Origin: Dastarcus helophoroides
Taxonomy: Eukaryota; Arthropoda; Insecta; Coleoptera; Bothrideridae
Direction: 5' to 3'
NCBI GenBank assembly: GCA_028583605.1
Contig: CM053326.1
Span: 8,874,587 to 8,938,586 of the forward strand
DNA: 64,000 nt
The notes beneath the pieces are model-generated. The model was not told where the DNA came from. It made no database searches and saw only the letters and a program-made list of their open reading frames with translations. Shown here in pieces: positions 11,701-21,998 of this stretch. The translations under genes were made by a program, and so were the position numbers. How positions within the stretch are numbered: position 1 is the stretch's first letter; every line of letters starts with the position of its first letter.

Positions 11701-13011
11701 ATTTGGTTTTAATTCGAAATTTAAAAAAAAAGTATTTTAGATGTTTTGAGAAAACTAAACAATGAAAAAATAGGAAATTCCTAAAAGAGATTTTCATGAA
11801 AATTTTTCTTAAGAGTCAAATATTGCCTAAAAAATATTTATGCAATTTAATATAAGAAGGCATAACGTAAATACGAGACATGGTTAAAAAGTGAAGATTT
11901 TCAAAATCACCCTGTAGCTTAGAAACTAAGACAGCCATGACAAATTTAGGAATTAGAATCCTTTCATTTAATCAAAAAATAGGACACTAAAATAAAAATT
12001 CCAAGACTCTATCTTTATAAATAAGTCCAATACCCTCAAAAAGTGCCGAAAATGGGACAGCCCTGTACAGGTCAGAGTATATAATATCTCGCGTTATTTT
12101 TGCAATAATTTGGTTTGATTTTAAATATACGGTTGCATAGCAAATGGCTAGTGAATTATTGTTAGCTAACACAATAATATTAACAAAGATATGTTTTACT
12201 GCTGTTCATGGTTTTCATACTACTCAAGTTTTGTTATTGTTAGGAAACAACTAACAAAATATTCAAAATCGGAACGTAAAGCAATCTGTAGCACGAGGTA
12301 TTTTTTAACAATTTCAGACTTTTCATCGTGTCTATTTTGTTTGTAACCGCTTTAAATTATTATATATCAACTAGGATCCTCAAGACTAATAAATTTTACT
12401 TTAAATTTGTTTGACGAGTAAATATTAGTTTCGCCCATTTTAAACAACTATTCTATGGAGCACTATTTTTGATTGAATTTCATTTTAATGAGGATGGTTC
12501 AAATTACCAATATCTTCCAGAAAACATATAAATTTAAGCAACAACTTGCAGCAACATAATAACTGCTAAAACAAGAAGTATATTTGAGTTCATCGAAAAT
12601 CTAATCAATTATCTTTTAATAGTCTCCCCTAGAGATTCATTGGGAATTACGAAATGGGAGGATGGGACTCAATCAAGGAGATTGGGAACGACGATTGATT
12701 AACCGTGACACGGCCAGTGTTAAGTGGGCCAATAAACCTGTACCATTGGGCGTTAGCGGAGATAGACTCGGATCCAATCAGTATTTCCATCTAAATCTAC
12801 AACGTGTTGCAATCTTGCATGAAACTAAACTGGAAAACTAATTTAATCAATGGCAGCAACTAAAATAGGTGCCATTCCCTAGTTAACTAAGTGAGAAAAC
12901 GTTAAAAACCGATTAAATGTAAAATTCAAATATCTTGTCATGGGATTTCTATTGAAACTGCTCGATTATTAAGTTAATTCTTCGAATTATATTTCCATAC
13001 CAATATAAAAA
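11701..13011. other. Intergenic stretch, no gene seen
   Basis: Mostly AT-rich. A less AT-rich island at about 12620-12790 has no long open frame on either strand and matches nothing else in the window. Confidence 0.4.
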
Positions 13012-13832
13012 CACGGTGCGTAAAATGTATTACACCAAATAGGATCATGTAAAAACTGTTTGACATTTAGATGTGATGTTTGGGGGTTGACTTAAACATA
13101 AATATCCATATTTTAATATGAGTTTCATTTGTTTTGTACGACTGGTTTTTGTCACAGGCAGGCATCCTCAATATTTTTTTCTTGACGACCTTTCGTTTAG
13201 TTTGGTATCATTTGAGAGGTAACTGAAAATTACAATACAGTATACCATCATAAGCTTTTTTATTCTAACATAACGAATCAAATAAAAAAAGTACAACAAA
13301 CATTTCAATACATCAAAAAAAAAAGGTAATAAGCAAATTGATTTACTTAATTACAGAAAATCGCGATAACTGCTTAAATTTTTGTCCATTCACTTCTTCG
13401 ACAAATGACCACTTAAATGTTCTGTAATTAAACAGTTAAACGTGCTTTTGCATTTTTGTATCAATGGATGTTGCGATGCAACCCGTGATACAATCTTTGC
13501 CTCATATACGTGAACTTTGCAATTGCAATCTAGTTTTCATTAGATTCTAATGAAATTAGATTTCAATTTCAATTTTTGTTCTTGTTTTAAATAAACAAGC
13601 TTATAATATACCGTACTGTATTTCTAAAACAATTGCCTGCCTGTCAAATGACACCAAACTAAACCTAGATTGCTATTTAAAAAATCTCTGACAAACACCC
13701 TTTGCATAAAACAAATGAAACTTATATCAAAATATGGGTGTTTATGTTTAAGTTAATCCCATCAAACGTTAAATTTAAATATCAACCTTTCTTCATAATC
13801 CCATTTGGTGGAATACTTTTGTCGCACCCTGG
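13012..13832. mobile_element. Palindromic MITE, ~0.8 kb, arms ~260 bp
   Basis: 13012-13270 and 13600-13832 are inverted copies. Examples are ACACCAAATAGGATCATG against CATAATCCCATTTGGTGG, and the shared TTTAGTTTGGTATCATTTGA and TTCATTTGTTTTGTACG tracts. The ends read roughly CGGTGCG and CGCACCCTGG, similar to Tc1/mariner termini. No coding frame exists in the centre, so this is a non-autonomous element. No clean TA duplication was found at the ends. Confidence 0.7.
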
Positions 13833-15231
13833 ATGAGATACGGCCACATTAAAATAAACGAGTATTTCGAACATTAATCATAATCATAATTTGCGATAGC
13901 ATTAGTGATAAAAATAATGTAATATTTAAAGGATACAAACTTACAAAGAATTGATCCGGCAATGTAGATTATCGAATATCGGGATCATACTCCATTGATA
14001 CCAGAGAAATACCTAGATTTTTTACTTGACGGTTAATTTCGATTTTTAGATTTTCTACTTGAATCATAAAGTTCCAGACAATTCCAACAATTTGTAATAC
14101 TAAGATGATAACGCATTTGTCAATGATGATCATTGTTCCAAGTTGCTTCAGCGCCATTTTATCTAATAGATGGATAAGTAGAATAAAAGCTATCGAGAAG
14201 TTTGACCATTTGATTTTTTTTACATTATATTTCTTCATTTCGTCATTTAATTGACACAAGAAATTCACATGGAAATTAGAGCTATATGAAAGGCATCCCC
14301 GATATGCAATATTTTTTATGATTTTTTATTTCTGTTAGAACTTTAGACAAAACACCAATTTGACCTATTTCAACTTAATATTGCAAAATTTAAGTAAAAA
14401 GATCAATCCAATAACCTTGAATGAGTACCTCGAAAATTGTCAATGACAGTTTCCATCCACCATTGGAATCACAATTTCACACATCATAATATAACTCCGA
14501 TCAGAACCCTAACTAAATTTTGAAGACGACGTCATATTTGGAAAACAAAAGAAAATTATCTAGAAAGATGCGTTCTTAAAAATTAAAATCGAACAGTCTG
14601 AGGATTTTTTTTACAAATTTAATAGGGGTTTGATTCTTTTAACTCACACTGTATGTACTTGCATAAGATGAGTGAAGGGAAATATTGGAACATTTTTTTT
14701 AGTTTTTAAAGTGTAATATAAAGCTAAGCTGCTACTTAAGCCATTTGAAATGCAAAGCTTCAGAAAACGGTTAAAATTAATGAGAAAATCTAAGAAGCAG
14801 TTAATGAGTATAGGTAGCATAGCGCGTTTGCACACAAAACTAATTATCTTTATGGTGCTTAAGTACATAATATCGTCCTAGGGCATGCATAATTAGAAAC
14901 CCCCTCTTTACTTGTAATATCCTGTCATCAATTTTCAAGAGCTGCACACTAAAAGCACCACAAGAAGCTGACACTGTCAAGTTAGTAATTTTAATTTAGA
15001 ATTTCTAGCTTCAGGGGATTTAATGTAAATTGATTCAATAATTCGCTTATGAAGCTAATTGTGCTGCTTTCATTCTATACTCGTTGGAGCTTAATCCACT
15101 TACATATTTTTTTAATTTTGCAAGATTTTGCTTACAACTGTTATCTTAAAGTTGCTCTCTTTGAAGATTCCAGGATTTTAAAAAATTGGTTATTTTTTGT
15201 CATGACACTGATAAATTTGTTTTTTTTTTAA
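13833..15231. other. AT-rich intergenic stretch, no gene seen
   Basis: Open frames of 60-100 codons on the minus strand (near 13970-14270 and 14640-14870) are rich in Ile, Leu, Lys and Phe, as expected of AT-rich noise. They show no domain. No repeats were found against the rest of the window. Confidence 0.45.
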
Positions 15232-15480
15232 TTTATTTAATATTTCTTCGGCCCAGTTTGGTAATATTTAAATTTTTTATGGTTTGTTGACAATTTTCTA
15301 AACAGTTTTTGAAATGCGACTACGTGATATTTAAATTTATTGTCACTTCATGACAGTTCACAAATTAAGAGGTTAGTTTATTTTACATATAGAATAGAAA
15401 TAATGAAAACTAGAAGACCAAAATTTAGATATGGACAAAATAAAAATTTGTTATTTTGATAAATTAGGAAAATATAAAAA
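15232..15480 (+). repeat. Direct repeat unit, copy 1
   Basis: This begins near ATTTATTTAATATTTCTTCG, contains CGGCCCAGTTTGGTAATA and GAAATGCGACTACGTGATA, and ends near TTAGGAAAATATAA. It is nearly identical to 15935-16185 and partly to inverted segments at 16190-16310 and 40445-40670. It adjoins the hammerhead ribozyme on the opposite strand, which suggests it belongs to a ribozyme-bearing retroelement terminal repeat. Confidence 0.75.
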
Positions 15481-15502
15481 AAATACATAAAAAAGGGTTG
15501 TA

Positions 15503-15549
15503 GCACTGGACATCGATGTTTCGCTCTCATTTGAGCTCGTCAGCAGTGC
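15503..15549 (-). ncRNA. Type I hammerhead self-cleaving ribozyme
   Basis: Read on the minus strand, all core elements are present in order. Stem I 5' strand GCACTG (15549-15544); core CTGACGA (15543-15537); stem II GCTC/GAGC closing a six-base loop (15536-15523); GAAA (15522-15519); the self-complementary CATCGATG (15518-15511); the cleavage dinucleotide TC (15510-15509); stem I 3' strand CAGTGC (15508-15503). Stem I has six perfect pairs and stem II four. The stem III loop would be only two bases within one molecule, so pairing between two transcripts is also likely. Such ribozymes are known in Penelope-like terminal repeats and retrozymes. Cleavage is predicted just after the TC. Confidence 0.85.
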
Positions 15550-15934
15550 ATAACATGGAAAGGGAACAATGAGGAAGAAATACTTAAAAATAAAAATTTT
15601 TTAAAATATAAAAAAGAAAAATCAAGAAATTTTAACATGAATAGTCGTTTCATCATCAATTTACTTTGTTAAAAATTTAAAAATTTAAATATTTGAAGCC
15701 CGATCCACAAGAAACAACTACTCCGAGGGCTAATACCCCTTCCGGTATTGGCCTACACTTATGGGTCGAACTTACATGCTCTTGGTGACTACTGTTCCTA
15801 ACCGCTGAAATCTATTCAGCTTGGTAGTTAGAAGCACTCACCATTTGCGGAGTCCATTCGTTCCGTTAGAGGAATAGGTTTATTCTTCATGGTAGACCCT
15901 TATTGACCGGAAATATTATGTTTTTTTTTCAATT
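15550..15934. other. Spacer between repeat units
   Basis: The stretch has AT-rich DNA followed by a less AT-rich block (15700-15900). The last ~30 bases of that block (GGTAGACCCTTATTGACCGG) recur inverted at 16314-16340. No gene is supported. Confidence 0.5.
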
Positions 15935-16185
15935 TATTTAACATTTCTTAGGCCCAGTTTGGTAATATTTAAATTTTTTATGGTTTGTTGACAATTTTCT
16001 AAACAGTTTTTGAAATGCGACTACGTGATATTTAAATTTATTGAAAACGTCACTTCATGACAGTTCACAAATCAAGAGGTTAGTTTATTTTACATAGAAT
16101 AGGAATAATGAAAAATAGAAGACCAAAATTTAGATATGGAAAAAATAAAAATTTGTTATTTTGATAAATTAGGAAAATATAAGGA
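15935..16185 (+). repeat. Direct repeat unit, copy 2
   Basis: Nearly identical to 15232-15480 over about 245 bp. Small indels distinguish the two, for example an extra GAAAAC before GTCACTTCATGAC here. It is followed at once by an inverted partial copy. Confidence 0.8.
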
Positions 16186-16189
16186 AAAA

Positions 16190-16345
16190 TAAATTTAAAT
16201 ATCACGTAGTCGCATTTCAAAAACTATTTAGAAAATTGTCAACAAACCATAAAAAATTTAAATATTACCAAACTGGGCCGAAGAAATGTTAAATAAATTG
16301 AAAAAACATAATATTTCCGGTCAATAAGGGTCTACAATGAAGAAT
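16190..16345 (-). repeat. Inverted partial copy forming a fold-back with 15886-16035
   Basis: The reverse complement of this segment matches 15886-16035, including TATCACGTAGTCGCATTTC, CCAAACTGGGCCGAAG and CCGGTCAATAAGGGTCTAC. Together they form a hairpin with arms of about 150 bp around a loop of about 155 bp. Confidence 0.8.
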
Positions 16346-17700
16346 ACACTAATAAATTTGACCTTTTCTAATTATCAGTAAAAAAATAATAGAGCAGTCT
16401 TTTTTCATAATAATCATTTATATAAAATAAATTTGATATATACATTTTACTACTTCCACGGTACCTTCAAACAACTGAGAATTTTTAAGCTTCTTCTTGG
16501 ATAGGTGTCTAAAAAATTAAAAATGGATCAACAATGTGGCCATAAGATTGTTATAATCTAAAGCGTACTTTGCTTAAAAATTGTATCTTTGGTAGAGCTG
16601 GTTTCAATTCAACCAGCTTCGAGACTGGAGGTCTCAGTCACAATATCATTAGTTAAAAAGGAAAAGTAAGAAACAAATATTTAGGTATATTTACGCAAAA
16701 AAAACATATTTTATAGTTAAAACTTAAAATTTTCTTCGGCCTCTTACTTATACTCCAAGCTATGACATCGCCAAAAGGAAGAAAAATATGCTAGGGAGTA
16801 ACAAAACATTGTTTAACTTACACCTGGAGGATCAAAACATGCAAATCAATAGATGTTACTTCTGGTCTTACAAAGGGTCGTTGGATGATTTCCCTTTTTC
16901 AGATAAAAATCGACCGGAAGTGAGGACGTATTGGAGAAGAAAGTAAAGGCGGACACTGCAGGTCAAAGTGTTAAATGGCTAACACATAAGAAATTTTTTC
17001 CGACGATCATTACAAACGTTTTAAATTTTGTAAATCTATGAGGAAAACATGCTGCTCAAAAAATGTTTTTAAACCATGTGTTATTTTTCTGCGAATTATC
17101 TGTTTTCTTCCTAATTGATTTTACAACTCACAGATAATTTAGTAAAATAGTTCTTCAGTATTTCTATAAGCACATTCCACCTACTCTTCGCAAGCCAATG
17201 ACATTAATAACTAGTGAAAAAAAAGTATAAATAGCCTTTAAATCTAATATACTTATAAAAACATCAAATTAATTGCATATTATAGCATATTATACCCTAA
17301 TATGATAATTGTGTCAAAAATCAATACTTCGAATTTCCAGGTTACACGCTAAACAAATTTGCAACTAAAAATATCTCAAACTTTCCATTTTTTTTAAATA
17401 TATGTTTTCTTTTTTTAGTTTAAAGTTAGGGTTAAGATTCCTAGGAATTGCGAAATTAAATTTAAAATTTTAGGTGAAAACAATTTTTTCTCGAAGAATG
17501 AAGTTTAAAATTAACTTTGAATTATAAAATCAACTCGACGGCTTTTATCAACGTAATAAGTAATAACAATACAGCTATGTGTGTTTTTGTGTTAAAATTA
17601 GATTTTTTTAAGTACCAACAATTTGCAAAGGGTAAATCTAATAAGACATGAAGGCACCAACAAGAAGCGGAGATATAAATAGTGCAAACTTTTCATTTCA
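16346..17700. other. AT-rich stretch with a pair of small hairpins, no gene seen
   Basis: Two adjacent short hairpins lie at 16596-16618 (AGCTGGTT/AACCAGCT) and 16621-16635 (GAGAC/GTCTC). A short tract AAAAATAATAGAGCAGTCTT near 16381 recurs near 53489. No coding frame is supported. Confidence 0.4.
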
Positions 17701-17744
17701 AATAGAGATAAGTTCTGGGGGAAAAATTTGCTCGACAACGAATT

Positions 17745-18199
17745 CTAGTGTTCATAGATAGAAGTTTTGTCTGTGTGTGAAGCTGAACTACACAGAAATT
17801 TGTTGTCTCTAACTCGGCTTAAGAATGTTGCTCTTACGGGCATACAGTCATTTGTCCTTGCAAACATTTTCCGTGCAAGGACTCGTAGGGTCCTTTGTTT
17901 TTGTGGTTCAGTGTATATCGGAGAAACGGGGCGATCATTTAAGATGCGAATATCCGAGCACCAAAGGTGTCTTAGGTCTGGTTTATTTTCGCAGTCAGCC
18001 ATTGCCGAACATCAACATGAGACCGGACATAAGATTCTCTTTGATAATATTTCAATTATATCCAATATTCCCAATTACTATAATAGGAAGATAACGCGAG
18101 GCCATCGAAATCCAAAAATTCCCCAATAACATCAACAGAGACGAAGGTTACATGCTTTTCTCCATCTGGAAACCAACCATCGGAAATCTTCAGGAGTGA
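17745..18199 (+). pseudogene. GIY-YIG endonuclease tail of a Penelope-like element, frameshifted
   Basis: The frame holds the hallmark CGSVYIGETGRSFKMRISEH, an RCLRSG motif, SAIAEHQHETGHKI and IPNYYNRKI, which together match the GIY-YIG endonuclease at the C-terminus of Penelope-like retroelements. This domain nicks target DNA for reverse-transcribed insertion. A one-base slip near 18092 moves the frame. The continuation REAIEI, INRDEGYML and a terminal IWKPTIGNLQE then runs to the TGA at 18197-18199, as expected for the family. Upstream of about 17890 the protein no longer resembles the family, and no reverse transcriptase is visible, so this is a 5'-truncated copy. The terminal repeat follows directly. 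Confidence 0.85.
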
Positions 18200-18243
18200 T
18201 CGCACAGACGCGTGGTATATAAAGTTTCCCTTTCCTCTTTCTT

Positions 18244-18530
18244 GTCAGAAGAGTTTCAATTCAGAAGAGTTTCGCCTCTGGTATGGTGGACATACTGAGC
18301 TCTGATGTTTTGAAATTGCCCTTTTTATTTTTCTTTTTTGCATATTCCCTCACATTCCTCTTTTCATCTATTTTTCTTTCTTTGTTCCTGAAGAAGCCCC
18401 CTACGATGGTGGGCGAAACGTCGAACACTTTTAGTAGTTCTTTGACACGGTCCAATCCCGGAAGAAGTATATTCTGTACTGACTCTGGCCGTGGAAGCCT
18501 TCGTTATCATACTCGTATAAAAGAATGGTA
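18244..18530 (+). repeat. Penelope-like terminal repeat, copy 1
   Basis: This lies about 45 bp after the end of the GIY-YIG frame and is homologous, inverted, to 62484-62795. Shared tracts include TTTCGCCTCTGGTATGGTGG, CCCACCATCG-type hairpin sequence and TTGACACGGTCCAATCCCGG. The position after GIY-YIG and the hammerhead-like core inside identify it as the element's 3' terminal repeat. Confidence 0.75.
18384..18426 (+). ncRNA. Hammerhead-like ribozyme motif in the Penelope terminal repeat
   Basis: Order: stem I GTTC (18384-18387), core CTGAAGA (18388-18394), one extra A (18395), stem II GCCC/GGGC (18396-18414), GAAA (18415-18418), CG, TC (18421-18422) and stem I GAAC (18423-18426). The extra base after the core departs from the hammerhead consensus. 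Stem III would be the four-base palindrome ACGT, which can pair only between two RNA molecules. Confidence 0.55.
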
Positions 18531-19421
18531 ACCAATCATTCAACTCTGAGCGAGTTAATCAAATTTTTATTATCAATTAGACGAATTGTTTTATTCTTTT
18601 GCAAGACTTTACAAAAAACGAATATACGTTTTGAGGCTAAAATCCAGACATGTGTTGGTCTACCTTGAACTTTACCAATTTTGACAGGCGGATTTAACAA
18701 GTCATGCATATGCACATAGCCATTTCGCGAAAAATGTTAATTGAGTTTAACCTTATGCGGGAATTTACTGTATAAGAGGGACTATGGACATTTTCTGAGG
18801 TAAAATAAATATTTTACTTTTTCCGGCAATAAAGTTAACTATATCTTTTGATCCCTAATCTAGCATTACTTCAGGATCACGAATAAGCATCTCAATCTGC
18901 TCTTATCTCAACTTAACCAAACAAGCGACGGCCAATGGTTTGTTGGAGAAAAAAAATCCTATTATTAGAGTACTGTCATCTACGTAGCTATATATTATAT
19001 CTAATTGGTAGATAAAGCAAACACTACCCAAAATATCGTAACTTTTCTATGGGAATGGTATAACAGAGTTCACTACCATCATTGGGCACTTCGAATAAGA
19101 TGTTAACCACCCAGACAGGTCATTACTGGACATCAAAATATCGTTCAGTAAAAGCCTCATGAAAATATTTTTTCAGAACATGATATAAAAATGTGAATAA
19201 TGGCATTATTTTTGTCATGAAAAATAACATATTCCTGAAAACATTGACCGATCTTAACGAATCAAATTTTAAATAAGGTTCTATAACCCAGTCAAATTTA
19301 TCTTACCATGCAAAAGGTCGGATAATGCTGATTTTTCTTTTATGATATTTGAAGTAAGGTACAAGTAAAAAAATTAAGCTTTCGACATTGGATGCCCTGT
19401 ATTTAATCCGACAAAAACAAT
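18531..19421. other. AT-rich intergenic stretch, no gene seen
   Basis: No supported open frame, and no repeat shared with other parts of the window was recognised. Confidence 0.45.
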
Positions 19422-19900
19422 TTAAATCTCGTGCTTTTTTGAGTTTTTCAAGAATAACTTTTTTCTAAACGACGTAGCGTAACAGTAACCATTATAATTT
19501 GTAAAGAGCACAAAATGATCCAGAGTTTGGCATATTAAGTTTTTTCTAAACTTAATCGCTGGAAAGCTATGAATACCGGAAGTGGAAGAAAATTTCAAAA
19601 TACCGCCTATAATACATTTAAAAAAATATTTTTTCCATGCACATACACTTCTTGTGACATTAGCGTCTTTCAGCACTCTTGGCACTTTTTGTACAGCATT
19701 TGTGGGGTATCCATCAAACATTATTAAAATATTGCCTTCGTAGTGATTTCCAGTATACATCAGGTAAGTGTTGGATACCTCAATGATGGAATTATTTCGT
19801 TTCCAGATGACGTTGTGTAGAAGAAGTTCCCCGTGGAATACCACAAATTTCCAGATGAGGTACTTACAAATGCAGTTCAGCGATGTGAAAGCGGCGCAAA
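19422..19900 (-). pseudogene. Fragment of an arthropod transposon-type ORF with an FDGYP motif
   Basis: The minus-strand frame contains KYLIWKFVVFHGELLLHNVI, then EVSNTYLMYTGNHYEGN and ILIMFDGYPTNA. From memory, LLHRVxW followed about 30 residues later by VVFDGYP occurs in a large, unnamed ORF found in many copies in arthropod genomes and presumed to be transposon-derived. The second half (from CAWKKYF) does not match that family. Only about 70 residues resemble it, no ends were located, and function is unknown. It could be a chance likeness. Confidence 0.35.
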
Positions 19901-19929
19901 ATGTTGACCTAGTTCCAGAAAAAATTAAA

Positions 19930-20557
19930 TAATTGTTGCCTGTTTAGTTCAATTAAAAAAAAATACTTTTTCAAAGTTCTGTAACTCGGGTAAAATTAAG
20001 TTTAGAAAAAAACTTTATACTTACATTAAATTATAGATTATTTCGTGCTCTTTATATATGACAATGTCTATTGCCACGCTACGTCGACTTAGAAAAAGAA
20101 TTATATTTGAAAAACTAAAAAAAGCACGATATTTTAGTTCTTTTTGAAGGACTGCGATTAAGCACGGGGCTTCCAATGATAAAAATTTGGCTTTTTACCC
20201 CTATCTTACTCCAAGCAACGTAAAAAAAATCAAAATTATCTCTTATTTTCAGCACAATTTGGCTCGGCTTTTATTTTTATATAATAATAGCTTTTTTTTG
20301 CAGCACTTTCCACTGTTATAGGAAGTAACTGCTTCTGCGAGGAAGGTAGTGTGGTCAGGACTACGCTTCCACCGCCTGTTATGCAGGGCATTTGGAAAAG
20401 TTGGTACAAAACTTAAGGAGGTGAAAGTAAAGCTAAAATAAATAAAATAGATTTATTTAAACATGGCTCCCAGTTACTACCATTACTGAGATATAGCCCT
20501 TTAAAAATGGTGATATTACTTGAGTATGGTTTGAATAATTTTCTTTATAATTAGGAT
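19930..20557. other. Intergenic stretch, no gene seen
   Basis: No open frame with recognisable content on either strand. Confidence 0.4.
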
Positions 20558-20805
20558 GCAAGTAGAATGCAACCTAGACTACAAATTCATGCAGCCCTTC
20601 AGGCGTGTATAGTGAATCCTAGGTAGCTGAACTAACAACAGTTGAATCACTGCCACCTAGCGAAGCGGTTGCTCTCTAGGAAAGTTCCCAGAGGACAAGG
20701 ATTCTAATATGCACAGACCAATAGGTTTGAACATTTATTAGATTCGGTTAGGTTTCCAAACTTCGAATCTAATAAATGTTCAAACCTATTGGTCTGTGCA
20801 TATTA
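20558..20805 (-). repeat. ~200-bp dispersed repeat, copy 1, with attached palindrome
   Basis: On the minus strand the body runs through CCTAGAGAGCAACCGCTTCG, GATTCACTATACACGCC and GCATGAATTTGTAGTCTAGG. The same order is found at 27797-27960 and 29731-29934. It has no coding frame, so it is a SINE-sized or MITE-sized non-autonomous repeat. This copy alone has a long perfect palindrome at its 5' side. Confidence 0.8.
20705..20805. repeat. Perfect 42-bp inverted repeat with 17-bp loop
   Basis: 20705-20746 is the exact reverse complement of 20764-20805; arms begin TAATATGCACAGACCAATAG. The same arm sequence, CAAACCTATTGGTCTGT, caps the other two repeat copies only once. The doubling here looks like a terminal fold-back or a replication slip. 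Confidence 0.9.
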
Positions 20806-21998
20806 GTATAATTAGGATAATAAAATAAAATTTGCATATAATAATTTTGTGCTAAGGAGCTTTAATTTCCATAAATTTAATCGAAATCGATTATGAATAA
20901 GGGTAGTTTTCTGTCCACCCTTAACATGAATTTGCAGATTTTTATTATTCCCTTAAATTATCAAGCAACTGATATTATGGTTCAATGAAATGGACCATGT
21001 TAAAGAAGAAACCTTACCACGCTTTTCTTTGAATTTCCATTAGTTTGGTTGGAATTCATTTTTTTTAAAACGATGTATGGTTCAGCACTGTAACATTTTT
21101 CTACATTATCAAGTATTGTAGGGTGGTTTTCACTATGACAGTTATATCGAAATGTTTGTAACTTTCGCGCACTATCATAAAAATTTTTCTTTCGATTAGC
21201 ACTATCCAAATCTAGTAGCATGTTCCTTTAAAAAAAATCTTTAAAATAGTAAAATAAGAACCGAGAAACTAGAGGTAATGAAAAGTTTTAATGATAACAC
21301 GGAAAAATTAGCAAACACTGTAATAAAATTGTTATCGTGAAACGCACCTACTACGTGACAATGTATAGAAATGTTACTCTTTCGAACCGTCCGTCGTTTA
21401 AAAAAAAAAATTCAACTAAGCTACTAAAAATTCGAGGAAAAATGTAAAAACATTTTTTCTTTGACAAATTTCAATTTATAAGAAAATAAAATCATTTGCT
21501 TAATTATTCAGGGAAATAAAAAAATATCAAAATATTTTTGGTAGGGGTGGCTAGAAAGTACTCCTATTTGCAACCCAATTTGCTTAAATTTATGGTAGCC
21601 TATTGGTAACCTTACCAAATAATTAGTTTCTGTAAGTTTCTTTTTATTACCTAATCATAAAGAAAATTATTTAAAAAAATAACCAAATGACATAATCTCT
21701 TTTTGACTCCACTTTCACCCAATTAAGTTTTGCACCAATTTATCCAAACACACTGCATTACCCCCAGTTACATCTCAGCACTCATTTCACCGTGAAGGCT
21801 GAGTCGACCTTGCGAACCAGAACGTTATTAAAAACGGGCGGTGAATTAAGCCGCAAGTGGAAACTGAACCCAGCACTCCTACCTAGATTGTAGGCGCTGG
21901 CATGTATTAGTGGACCATGTTCCCACTAAAATTAAAAATTGATTGAGTAAATAAAATTATTAGGTAATGTGAAATACTAACAGAAAATACTTATAGGC
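20806..21998. other. Intergenic stretch, no gene seen
   Basis: AT-rich, with a GC-richer patch at about 21765-21910 that has no open frame or RNA fold I can name. Short minus-strand frames (about 21000-21220) lack any domain. Confidence 0.4.

Noticed and set aside
21765..21910. GC-richer patch considered as a tRNA-derived SINE
   Set aside because: No A and B box pair at the right spacing and no clover-leaf could be drawn.
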